From Butyrivibrio sp. (lineage in GTDB: Bacteria; Bacillota_A; Clostridia; Lachnospirales; Lachnospiraceae): a stretch of 32,823 nt of DNA. Below the pieces are notes generated by a model. It saw only the letters and a list, made by a program, of their open reading frames with translations, was not told the DNA's origin and did no database searches. Of this stretch, positions 1-7,043 are shown one piece after another. The first letter of the stretch is position 1. Each line of letters starts with the position of its first letter. Location: assembly GCA_017996845.1 (NCBI GenBank), contig JAGOGF010000019.1:1-32823 (forward strand), in the 5' to 3' direction. Both the position numbers and the translations under genes were made by a program.

Positions 1-87
1 GGAATGCTGATTCTGTTGACGGTTCTGGGATTCAACTTTATCGGTGATGGATTAAGAGATGCATTTGATCCTAAGATGAAACGCTGA
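1..87 (+). CDS. oppC: Oligopeptide ABC permease OppC, C-terminal end (partial)
   Basis: Frame 1 is open from the first base to a TGA at 85-87 and encodes 28 residues. The end GDGLRDAFDPKMKR is nearly identical to the end of the second OppC at 4865-4934 (GDGLRDAFDPKLRK). OppC is one of two inner-membrane subunits of the oligopeptide importer. Only its last membrane segment and cytoplasmic tail are visible. The oppD gene follows 17 bp downstream, so this is the tail of a first opp operon whose start lies outside the window. Confidence 0.9.
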   Translation, partial: GMLILLTVLGFNFIGDGLRDAFDPKMKR

Positions 88-104
88 GGTGTAAGGAGAC
101 TGCG

Positions 105-1286
105 ATGGCTAAGAAAAAAGATGTAAACTATATATCGGCAAAGGAAGCCCGTGCGATTTCCAGAAGGAATAGAAAAATCACCGGGCGGATTGAAAAAAAG
201 AGAAACAGAAAGCATATTCCGGAATCTGAGTATGTCACGAAAATGAGAGATGAGAATAACATTGTCGAATTTGATGATGTTCATACCTATTTCTTTTCAG
301 ATATCGGAACGGTAAAGTCTGTAAACGGCGTATCCTTTGATATTCCCAAAGGGAAAACGGTTGGTGTGGTAGGAGAGTCAGGGTGCGGAAAATCTGTAAC
401 CAGTCTTTCTTTGCTCCAGCTCGTACAAAGACCGCAGGGACAGACAGTAAAGGGTGAGATTCGTTTCAATGAAGGAAACGGAAGAGCCATAAATGTAGTT
501 GCAACACCGGCAGAAGTTATGCAGAAGCTTCGTGGTGCGCAGATGTCAATGATCTTTCAGGAACCTATGACCAGCTTGAATCCGGTATTCAGAATCGGAG
601 CACAGGTGGATGAAGTAATCAAGCTTCATAATCCTGAAATGACAGAAGAGGCGGTTAAGAAGAGAACACTGGAAATGTTTGAAAAGGTAGGAATCGCAAA
701 CAGTGAAGGGGTATATATGATGTACCCACATGAGCTTTCAGGTGGTATGCGCCAGCGTATCATGATTGCCATGGCACTTGCTTGTGATCCCCAGCTGATT
801 ATTGCGGATGAACCTACAACAGCGCTGGATGTTACAATTCAGGCACAGATTCTGGATCTTCTCAGAAATCTGAAAGATGAAATTAATTCTTCTATTATGC
901 TGATTACGCATGATCTTGGTGTGATAGCGGAAATGGCGGATTATGTTGTTGTCATGTATGCAGGAAGAGTGGTAGAACGCGGAACAGCACAGGATATATT
1001 CAAAGATCCAAGGCACCCCTATACAATCGGACTGATGCATTCCAAGCCGGTGGTTGGGAAAGATGTTGACAGATTATACAGCATTCCGGGTCAGGTCCCG
1101 AATCCGATTGATATGCCTGATTACTGCTATTTCAGAGATCGTTGTGAAATGCAGGTGGAAGGCTGTGATGGAAAATATCCGGATCTCTTCCAGGTATCAG
1201 ATACGCATTTTGTCAGCTGTTATCGTTGTGCAGGATGCCCTGTAGCAGCAACATTTGATCAGAGTACGGAGGCAGACTATGAATAA
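105..1286 (+). CDS. oppD: Oligopeptide ABC transporter ATP-binding protein OppD (operon 1)
   Basis: One of the two ATPases that power oligopeptide import at the inner face of the membrane. It is a 393-residue protein. Walker A GESGCGKS is at residues 90-97, the signature LSGGM at 211-215, Walker B LIIADE at 231-236 and the switch His at 269. A C-terminal Oligo_HPY-type region holds several cysteines, as is common in OppD/DppD. AAGGAG sits 7 bases before the ATG, which supports this start. Residues 1-45 form a Lys/Arg-rich extension before the ABC domain that the OppD of operon 2 lacks. The gene follows the oppC end and overlaps oppF by 8 bp. OppD versus DppD cannot be told apart from sequence alone. 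Confidence 0.95.
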   Translation: MAKKKDVNYISAKEARAISRRNRKITGRIEKKRNRKHIPESEYVTKMRDENNIVEFDDVHTYFFSDIGTVKSVNGVSFDIPKGKTVGVVGESGCGKSVTSLSLLQLVQRPQGQTVKGEIRFNEGNGRAINVVATPAEVMQKLRGAQMSMIFQEPMTSLNPVFRIGAQVDEVIKLHNPEMTEEAVKKRTLEMFEKVGIANSEGVYMMYPHELSGGMRQRIMIAMALACDPQLIIADEPTTALDVTIQAQILDLLRNLKDEINSSIMLITHDLGVIAEMADYVVVMYAGRVVERGTAQDIFKDPRHPYTIGLMHSKPVVGKDVDRLYSIPGQVPNPIDMPDYCYFRDRCEMQVEGCDGKYPDLFQVSDTHFVSCYRCAGCPVAATFDQSTEADYE

Positions 1287-2316
1287 TGAAGCAGAGAAGA
1301 AACCGATCGAACAGATGGCACATAATGCGGATAATATTCTGGAAGTCAGTCATTTGAAAAAATATTTTCCGATCGGCGGAAGTGTTCTTACAAAGACCAA
1401 GGGATATGTTAAGGCTGTGGATGATGTAAGTTTTAATATAAAGCGTGGAACGACCATGGGACTTGTTGGCGAGTCAGGATGTGGGAAATCAACAGCAGGA
1501 AGAACCCTTTTACGTTTGATTGAGAAAACGGATGGTACTGTTCTTTTTAACGGGACAGATGTAAATACACTGAATCGTAAGGCAATGAATGATATGCGTA
1601 CCAAGATGCAGATCATTTTTCAGGATCCTTATTCCAGTCTTTCGCCAAGGCTGCCTGTTGGAGAAATTATCGGAGAAGCTGTAAGAGAGCATCATCTGGT
1701 GCCTAAAAAGAATCTGGATGAGTATGTAACCAAAATCATGAATAACTGTGGGTTACAGGAATATCATAAGGATCGTTATCCGCATGAATTTTCCGGTGGA
1801 CAAAGACAGAGAATCTGTATTGCAAGAGCACTTGCTTTAAACCCTGAATTCATTGTCTGTGATGAACCTGTTTCTGCATTGGATGTTTCCATTCAGGCAC
1901 AGATCATTAATCTGCTGAAAGATCTGCAAAAAGAGCATAATCTGACATATCTGTTTATTTCACATGATCTGTCAGTTGTAGAGCATATTTCTGATACAAT
2001 TGGTGTAATGTATCTTGGAAGTCTTGTTGAAACAGGAAGTAAGGATGATATTTTTGCAAAACCACTGCATCCTTATACGCAGGCACTTTTCAGTGCGATT
2101 CCGATTCCGGATCCGGATGCGAAAATGAATCGTATTATTCTGGAGGGCAGCATTCCTTCTCCGGCAAATCCGCCGGAGGGATGCAAGTTCCATACGCGCT
2201 GCAGTAAATGCATGGAAATATGCAGGCATGTTGCGCCAGAAACGAAAGACATGGGAAATGGGCACTGTGTTCGCTGTCATTTGTATGATGATTGTAAAGC
2301 AGAAATGAATCAGTAA
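1279..2316 (+). CDS. oppF: Oligopeptide ABC transporter ATP-binding protein OppF (operon 1)
   Basis: Second ATPase of the oligopeptide importer, 345 residues from the chosen start. Walker A GESGCGKS is at 64-71, the OppF-type signature FSGGQRQR starts at 171, and Walker B FIVCDE is at 191-196, followed by the HPYT motif and cysteines of the Oligo_HPY tail. The frame is open further upstream (from 1255), but ATG 1279 has ACGGAGG just before it and gives the usual N-terminus. It overlaps oppD by 8 bp, so the two are probably translationally coupled. A strong terminator follows, so this is the last gene of operon 1. Confidence 0.95.
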   Translation: MNNEAEKKPIEQMAHNADNILEVSHLKKYFPIGGSVLTKTKGYVKAVDDVSFNIKRGTTMGLVGESGCGKSTAGRTLLRLIEKTDGTVLFNGTDVNTLNRKAMNDMRTKMQIIFQDPYSSLSPRLPVGEIIGEAVREHHLVPKKNLDEYVTKIMNNCGLQEYHKDRYPHEFSGGQRQRICIARALALNPEFIVCDEPVSALDVSIQAQIINLLKDLQKEHNLTYLFISHDLSVVEHISDTIGVMYLGSLVETGSKDDIFAKPLHPYTQALFSAIPIPDPDAKMNRIILEGSIPSPANPPEGCKFHTRCSKCMEICRHVAPETKDMGNGHCVRCHLYDDCKAEMNQ

Positions 2317-2338
2317 TATGTTAATGTGTGTATACCAA

Positions 2339-2370
2339 AGAGGTGAGGAGAAATCTTCATCTCTTTTTTT
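2339..2370 (+). terminator. Rho-independent terminator after oppF (operon 1)
   Basis: A 10-bp stem (2339-2348 with 2355-2364, including G-U pairs) closes a 6-base loop and runs into seven T residues at 2364-2370. It lies 22 bp after the oppF stop codon and separates the two opp operons. Confidence 0.9.
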
Positions 2371-2509
2371 AAAAAATGCATCGTATTAAAAACGCAATTG
2401 CGTTCTCATGCGCTTATTTATTCAGGACAATGGTACAAACATGTAAATATATAATAAAATTGAAAATAGAAAAATAATATTTTTTTCTAAAAAGAGGGAT
2501 GCATCATAA

Positions 2510-2523
2510 TGTATAAAAATGCA
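2510..2523. promoter_or_regulatory. ArgR-box-like site 1
   Basis: TGTATAAAAATGCA fits the palindromic ARG-box core TGNATWWWWATNCA at every defined position. It lies about 115 bp before the -35 of the second opp operon. The match is seen in the sequence; ArgR binding is inferred, and AT-rich DNA raises the chance of a spurious match. Confidence 0.4.
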
Positions 2524-2571
2524 GTTTACATAAACCAAAAGCTTAATTGATCAAATTTATTCACATATAGA

Positions 2572-2585
2572 TGCATAATAATTCA
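2572..2585. promoter_or_regulatory. ArgR-box-like site 2
   Basis: TGCATAATAATTCA is a second full match to TGNATWWWWATNCA. It lies about 52 bp upstream of the opp -35 element. A half-match ending ATTCA lies some 23 bp earlier (2558-2562). Two full matches within 80 bp of a peptide-import promoter make arginine-responsive control plausible. Confidence 0.4.
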
Positions 2586-2637
2586 GAATAATGGAGAAAA
2601 GATTAATTAGGAAACCCAAAAGTATGCGTAAGGTATC

Positions 2638-2666
2638 TTGACAGATTTATGCAAGCACTATAAAAT
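2638..2666 (+). promoter_or_regulatory. Sigma-A promoter of the second opp operon
   Basis: Perfect -35 TTGACA (2638-2643), 17-bp spacer and -10 TAAAAT (2661-2666, five of six consensus bases). A TATAAA at 2659-2664 with a 15-bp spacer overlaps it. Transcription should start near 2673, giving a leader of about 200 nt before oppB. Confidence 0.75.
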
Positions 2667-2685
2667 GGTAAATCATCAAGATAAT

Positions 2686-2848
2686 ACGTGTATACAAAGT
2701 GTTTACCGACTTTGATAACTAAGAGGTAATACCGGTGCAGTGTGGCGCAGGTGCCAGCACCGGTTTCTTATTTACATAACACGTTAAAAGACTAAAGTGT
2801 TGTAGCGTTGACGCGCCGACGTTCTAATGGAACCGTAAGGCGGCTACA
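2686..2848 (+). promoter_or_regulatory. Structured 5' leader of the opp operon (candidate riboswitch or attenuator)
   Basis: Hand folding finds these parts. (a) Hairpin CAAAGT/ACTTTG at 2695-2700/2709-2714, whose loop TTACC (2703-2707) is complementary to GGTAA at 2725-2729, making an H-type pseudoknot. (b) Perfect 8-bp stem 2731-2738/2757-2764 with an inner TGGC/GCCA stem, followed by TTTCTTATTT. (c) Long-range pairing ACGTGT (2686-2691) with ACACGT (2779-2784), closing a junction around (a) and (b). (d) A competing hairpin AACAC/GTGTT (2778-2782/2797-2801). (e) A hairpin TGTAGC/GCTACA (2801-2806/2843-2848) with an inner CGCC/GGCG helix, ending 7 bases before the Shine-Dalgarno. No known riboswitch class was recognised. 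Pairings are seen in the sequence; function is inferred. Confidence 0.55.
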
Positions 2849-2871
2849 GTACTGCAAAGGAGTGTATTGTT

Positions 2872-3783
2872 TTGACAAAATATGTAGTGAAAAGAGTATT
2901 ATTGGCGATTGTTACAATGTTTTTGATCTGTCTGATCACATTCTTTGCTATGAATGCGATTCCGGGAGGCCCTTTTAATGGTGAAAAGGCCAAGTCTCCG
3001 GCGGTAATGAAGGTTTTAAATGAAAGATATAATCTCGACAAACCTGTCATTGTTCAATTTGGGTATTATATGAAGAATCTTCTTCATGGAGATTTCGGTG
3101 TCTCATTGAAAACCGGGCGTGATATTCGGCAGACGATCAATGAATCTTTTGTTGTGTCTGCAAGAATCGGAGCATGGGCTATGCTGATTGCCATTGTTGT
3201 GGGGATTGTGCTCGGCAGTATTGCTGCTCTGTTACGAAATAAGTGGCCGGATCGTGTGATTGTCTTTTTTGCAACACTTGCGACTGCAATGCCAAGTTTT
3301 GTTCTGGCATCTTTGCTGCTCCTGTTGTTCTGTATTAAACTAAAATGGATTCCTGTTTGGAACTCTACAAATCATAACTATATTTTGCCGGTATTATCGC
3401 TTTCACTGTATCCCATGGCATATATTACGCGTCTGACCAAGACCAGTATGCTGGATGTTCTGGGACAGGATTATATCAGAACTGCAAGGGCAAAGGGTGT
3501 CGCGGCATGGAAGGTGATTTTTAAACACGGTCTCCGCAATGCACTGATTCCGGTAATTACATACGTTGGACCTATGACGGCATCTATTCTGACAGGAAGT
3601 CTTGTTATTGAAAAGATTTTTACAATCGGAGGCCTTGGCTCAAAGTTTGTTGATTGTATTACGAACAGGGATTATACAATGATCATGGGAACCACAATCT
3701 TTCTGGCAACGCTGATGGTTGTCATGAATCTTCTGAGTGATCTGGTATACAAACTTGTGGATCCTCGTATCAAATTAGAGTAA
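2872..3783 (+). CDS. oppB: Oligopeptide ABC permease OppB (operon 2)
   Basis: Inner-membrane channel subunit of the oligopeptide importer, 303 residues with about six membrane segments. The first is at residues 9-29. The cytoplasmic EAA loop that contacts the ATPases is at about 200-226 (DYIRTARAKGVAAWKVIFKH). The protein ends with the family-typical VDPRIKLE. The start is TTG at 2872, supported by AAAGGAG at 2856-2862 and by the normal N-terminus TKYVVKRVLLAI. It is the first gene of operon oppBCDFA and follows the structured leader, so translation may be gated by that RNA. Oligopeptide versus dipeptide specificity is not settled by sequence. Confidence 0.95.
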   Translation: MTKYVVKRVLLAIVTMFLICLITFFAMNAIPGGPFNGEKAKSPAVMKVLNERYNLDKPVIVQFGYYMKNLLHGDFGVSLKTGRDIRQTINESFVVSARIGAWAMLIAIVVGIVLGSIAALLRNKWPDRVIVFFATLATAMPSFVLASLLLLLFCIKLKWIPVWNSTNHNYILPVLSLSLYPMAYITRLTKTSMLDVLGQDYIRTARAKGVAAWKVIFKHGLRNALIPVITYVGPMTASILTGSLVIEKIFTIGGLGSKFVDCITNRDYTMIMGTTIFLATLMVVMNLLSDLVYKLVDPRIKLE

Positions 3784-3848
3784 GCACAGGATAGTTGAAC
3801 TGATAATGCGAACAGCATTAATACTGAATGGTTAGGAGTATATATAAA

Positions 3849-4934
3849 ATGGCTACAGAAAATAATGTTAATGATATGCCGCTGCCCAAGAAGAATCCAT
3901 TAAGTCTGCAGATTGATCTGTCAAAATTTGAAAAAGCAACTGAAGAAGAAAAGAAACAGCAGGAAGTTATGAGTGAGTCAACCACTTTCTTTAAAGATGG
4001 TATGCGTAAGCTTATGAAAAATCCGCTCGCTGTAGGAAGTATTATCATTCTGATTCTGATTATTCTGATGATGATTGTTACACCGCATATTGTTCCATAT
4101 AGTTATGCGCAGATTATTACAGTAAATGGTCAGCGTGATGGAGGAGCCAAAAACCTTGCGCCATTTGCCTATTCCAAAATGGAGCAGGCATACATTGCAC
4201 AGGGGGGAAAGGTATTTCCTCATGTTATGGGAACAGATGAACTTTCCAGAGATTATTTCGTCCGTGTTGTGTATGGGACAAGAGTATCCTTTATGGTTGG
4301 GGTATTTGCAAGTCTGATTGTACTTGTTATTGGAGTATTGTATGGATCCATTTCCGGCTATGCAGGTGGTAAGACAGATATGATCATGATGCGTATTGTT
4401 GATATTATCTATTCGCTTCCGGATCTCCTGGTTATCATTCTTCTGGCGGTTGTATTTAAGGAAACGCTTGATTTCAGCAAGGTCCCTGTTTTGCAGAAAC
4501 TGGGTGCAAATATGATATCCATGTTTCTGGTATTCGGACTGCTCTACTGGGTTGGTATGGCCAGACTGGTAAGAGGTCAGATCCTGACAATCAAGGAAAA
4601 TGAATATGTTCTTGCAGCACGTGCAATAGGAGCAAAGCCCAAGAGAATCATATGGCGTCATATTCTGCCAAATTGTATCAGTATCATTATTATTTCGACT
4701 GCGTTGGAAATTCCTTCTGCGATCTTTACGGAAAGTTACCTGAGTTTCATTGGTCTTGGTGTTGCGCTTCCGATGCCTTCGCTTGGAGCACTTGCAAGTG
4801 ATGCACGCTCCGGAATGCAGTCATATCCGCTTAAGCTGGTATTCCCGGCAATCATGATCGTACTCATTGTTCTGGCATTCAACCTTTTGGGGGATGGCCT
4901 TCGTGATGCATTCGATCCTAAGCTCAGAAAGTAA
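3849..4934 (+). CDS. oppC: Oligopeptide ABC permease OppC (operon 2)
   Basis: Second channel subunit, 361 residues. A cytoplasmic, charged N-terminal region of about 58 residues precedes TM1 (about 61-82). A large external segment with MGTDELSRDYF follows, then the remaining membrane helices and the EAA loop at about 251-275 (NEYVLAARAIGAKPKRIIWR). An in-frame ATG at 3828 exists, but ATG 3849 is preferred because TTAGGAG (3831-3837) lies before it. It sits 65 bp after oppB. It is paralogous to the truncated OppC at the window start. Confidence 0.95.
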   Translation: MATENNVNDMPLPKKNPLSLQIDLSKFEKATEEEKKQQEVMSESTTFFKDGMRKLMKNPLAVGSIIILILIILMMIVTPHIVPYSYAQIITVNGQRDGGAKNLAPFAYSKMEQAYIAQGGKVFPHVMGTDELSRDYFVRVVYGTRVSFMVGVFASLIVLVIGVLYGSISGYAGGKTDMIMMRIVDIIYSLPDLLVIILLAVVFKETLDFSKVPVLQKLGANMISMFLVFGLLYWVGMARLVRGQILTIKENEYVLAARAIGAKPKRIIWRHILPNCISIIIISTALEIPSAIFTESYLSFIGLGVALPMPSLGALASDARSGMQSYPLKLVFPAIMIVLIVLAFNLLGDGLRDAFDPKLRK

Positions 4935-4937
4935 TTG

Positions 4938-6011
4938 ATGAAAGGTATGGATATCAAAATGGATGTTTCAACTATAGATGTTGAAGATAAAGTCAAAAAA
5001 AATGAAGAAGATTGTGTTCTGAGTGTCAGAAATCTGCATACCTCTTTCTTTACAGATGCAGGTGAAGTCAGTGCAGTAAATGGTGTTTCTTTTAATCTGG
5101 CAAAAGGCAAGATCCTTGGGATTGTTGGAGAGTCCGGTTCCGGAAAAAGTGTAACAGCATATTCTATTATGCAGATTCTGGCTGAGACAGGAAAAGTTAC
5201 AGAAGGAAAAATATTATATAAAGGTAAAAATGTTCTTGATTTCAATAAAAAGGAAATGCATGATTTCCGCGGAGATAAGTGCAGTATTATTTTTCAGGAT
5301 CCGATGACGAGTTTGAATCCTACTTTTACAATCGGTTCGCAGATCAATGAAGCAATTATGCTTCATACAGAACGCAAGCACAAGAAAGAAGCAACCGAGC
5401 GTTCTATTGAGCTTCTGCAGATGGTAGGCGTAAATGAGCCGGAAAAAAGAATTAAACAATACCCGCATGAATTATCGGGCGGTATGAGACAGCGTGTAAT
5501 GATTGCCATGGCACTTGCCTGTGAACCGGATATTCTGATCGCAGATGAACCAACTACTGCGCTTGATGTTACCATTCAGGCACAGATCCTGGAGTTGATG
5601 AAGGAATTGCAGCACAAAATGGGAATGGCTATTATTCTGGTAACACATGATCTTGGTGTTATTGCTTCCATGTGTGATGAAATAATCGTTATGTATGGCG
5701 GTCGTGTATGTGAGAGAGGTACGGCAGAAGATATATTCTACAGAGCAAGCCACGAATACACGAAAGGTCTTCTTCGTTCCATTCCGAATATCAGTAATAT
5801 GAAGGAGCGACTGATCCCGATTGCAGGCAGTCCGATCAATCTTCTGAATATGCCAAAGGGATGCGCATTCTGTGCTCGTTGCGATAATGCACTTAAGATC
5901 TGCCTTGAGCAGGTACCGGAAGAAATTCAGATGCCGGATGGTCATTATGCATCCTGCTGGCTGAATGTAAAAAAACAGCTCGAGGAGGGTAACGCAAATG
6001 GCGAGCAGTGA
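4938..6011 (+). CDS. oppD: Oligopeptide ABC transporter ATP-binding protein OppD (operon 2)
   Basis: ATPase subunit, about 357 residues. Walker A GESGSGKS is at 64-71, the signature LSGGM at 179-183, Walker B ILIADE at about 199-204, and a cysteine-bearing Oligo_HPY tail follows. The start is uncertain: TTG 4935, ATG 4938, ATG 4947 and ATG 4959 are all in frame and no spacing to a Shine-Dalgarno is ideal. AAAGG at 4941-4945 would suit ATG 4959. The gene begins within a few bases of the oppC stop, so translational coupling is likely. It overlaps oppF by 14 bp. It lacks the basic N-terminal extension of the operon 1 copy. Confidence 0.92.
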   Translation: MKGMDIKMDVSTIDVEDKVKKNEEDCVLSVRNLHTSFFTDAGEVSAVNGVSFNLAKGKILGIVGESGSGKSVTAYSIMQILAETGKVTEGKILYKGKNVLDFNKKEMHDFRGDKCSIIFQDPMTSLNPTFTIGSQINEAIMLHTERKHKKEATERSIELLQMVGVNEPEKRIKQYPHELSGGMRQRVMIAMALACEPDILIADEPTTALDVTIQAQILELMKELQHKMGMAIILVTHDLGVIASMCDEIIVMYGGRVCERGTAEDIFYRASHEYTKGLLRSIPNISNMKERLIPIAGSPINLLNMPKGCAFCARCDNALKICLEQVPEEIQMPDGHYASCWLNVKKQLEEGNANGEQ

Positions 6012-6963
6012 ATATTTAGTTGAAGTAAAGGATTTAAAAGAATATTTTCCGATCAAAACCGGTCTTTTCGGGACTTCATTTCTTAAAGCGGTTGATGGGG
6101 TGAGCTTTAATATCAAACCGGGTGAAACACTTGGACTGGTAGGAGAGTCAGGGTGTGGAAAGACAACAGTCGGCAGAACACTTTTACGATTGTATGAACC
6201 TACCGGAGGCGAATTCCATTTTGATGGTCAGTTGGTAACGGATAAAAATATTACTGATTTACGAAAACAGATGCAGATGGTTTTTCAGGATCCTTACTCA
6301 TCGCTCAATCCGCGTATGACAGTAGAAGATATTATCGGGGAACCGCTTGATGTTCATAAATTGTACAGTAACCGTGCAGAACGAAGAGAAAAGATACTGC
6401 ATCTGATGGAACTGGTTGGACTCAATGCAGAACATGCAGCACGATATGCGCATGAATTTTCAGGTGGACAGAGGCAGCGTATTGGTATAGCAAGAGCGCT
6501 CGCAGTCAATCCGAGATTCATTGTCTGTGATGAACCTGTCAGTGCGCTGGACGTTTCGATTCAGGCGCAGGTCATCAATATGTTCGAAGATTTACAGGAA
6601 AAGCTTGGTGTGGCATATCTCTTTATTGCACATGATTTGCTGGTTGTACATCATATTTCACAGAGAATTGCAGTTATGTATCTTGGCAGAATCGTTGAAG
6701 TTGCTGATTCAGACGAACTTAACAGTCATCCGATTCATCCTTATACATTATCACTTTTGTCCGCAGTACCGGTACCGGATCCTAAAATTGCAAAAGAGAG
6801 CAAACGTATTATTCTGGACGGAGATGTACCAAGTCCGATGCACATGCCTACAGGATGTCCTTTCCGAACAAGATGCAGATATGCAACACAGCATTGTGCC
6901 GAGGAATGCCCAACGCTTACTGATCGGGGAAATGGGCATATGGTTGCCTGTTTTGAAAAATGA
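5998..6963 (+). CDS. oppF: Oligopeptide ABC transporter ATP-binding protein OppF (operon 2)
   Basis: ATPase partner of OppD, 321 residues. Walker A GESGCGKT is at 49-56, FSGGQRQR starts at 154, and Walker B FIVCDE is at 174-179. [16 protein letters not shown] and a cysteine-containing tail are typical of OppF. GAGGAGGG lies about 7 bases before the ATG. It overlaps the end of oppD by 14 bp. Confidence 0.95.
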   Translation: MASSEYLVEVKDLKEYFPIKTGLFGTSFLKAVDGVSFNIKPGETLGLVGESGCGKTTVGRTLLRLYEPTGGEFHFDGQLVTDKNITDLRKQMQMVFQDPYSSLNPRMTVEDIIGEPLDVHKLYSNRAERREKILHLMELVGLNAEHAARYAHEFSGGQRQRIGIARALAVNPRFIVCDEPVSALDVSIQAQVINMFEDLQEKLGVAYLFIAHDLLVVHHISQRIAVMYLGRIVEVADSDELNSHPIHPYTLSLLSAVPVPDPKIAKESKRIILDGDVPSPMHMPTGCPFRTRCRYATQHCAEECPTLTDRGNGHMVACFEK

Positions 6964-6979
6964 TTTTTTGTGATAGTTC

Positions 6980-7002
6980 CGAATTGATACAACGTCAATT
7001 CG
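6980..7002 (+). promoter_or_regulatory. Hairpin between oppF and oppA
   Basis: Perfect 8-bp inverted repeat CGAATTGA/TCAATTCG with a 7-base loop and no following T-run, so it is not a terminator. It may protect or mark processing of the oppA part of the mRNA, which would help make more binding protein than membrane subunits. This role is inferred. Confidence 0.45.
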
Positions 7003-7043
7003 AAATTAAATAGAAACCTTAAGCACATAAGGAGGGAAAGTTT

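Larger units (their letters stand above)
2371..2637. other. AT-rich intergenic region between opp operons
   Basis: No credible coding sequence is present. The stretch is very AT-rich. It holds a perfect 14-bp palindrome AACGCAATTGCGTT at 2391-2404 and two ArgR-box-like sites listed separately. It ends at the promoter of the second opp operon. Confidence 0.7.

Noticed and set aside
2665..2715. Leader peptide ORF of 16 codons (ATG at 2665).
   Set aside because: Its ATG overlaps the -10 element, so it lies upstream of the expected transcript start; no ribosome binding site.
2695..2764. Possible pistol self-cleaving ribozyme (hairpin, loop-linker pseudoknot, then a third stem).
   Set aside because: The linker is too short, and the third stem lacks the two-sided internal loop with a G-U cleavage site on the 3' side and the conserved flanking bases.
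2673..2871. T-box or purine riboswitch.
   Set aside because: No AGGGTGGNACCGCG antiterminator or specifier loop, and no conserved purine-aptamer core bases.
3978..4661. 227-codon minus-strand ORF opposite oppC.
   Set aside because: Shadow frame of a clear permease gene; no start signals or family resemblance.
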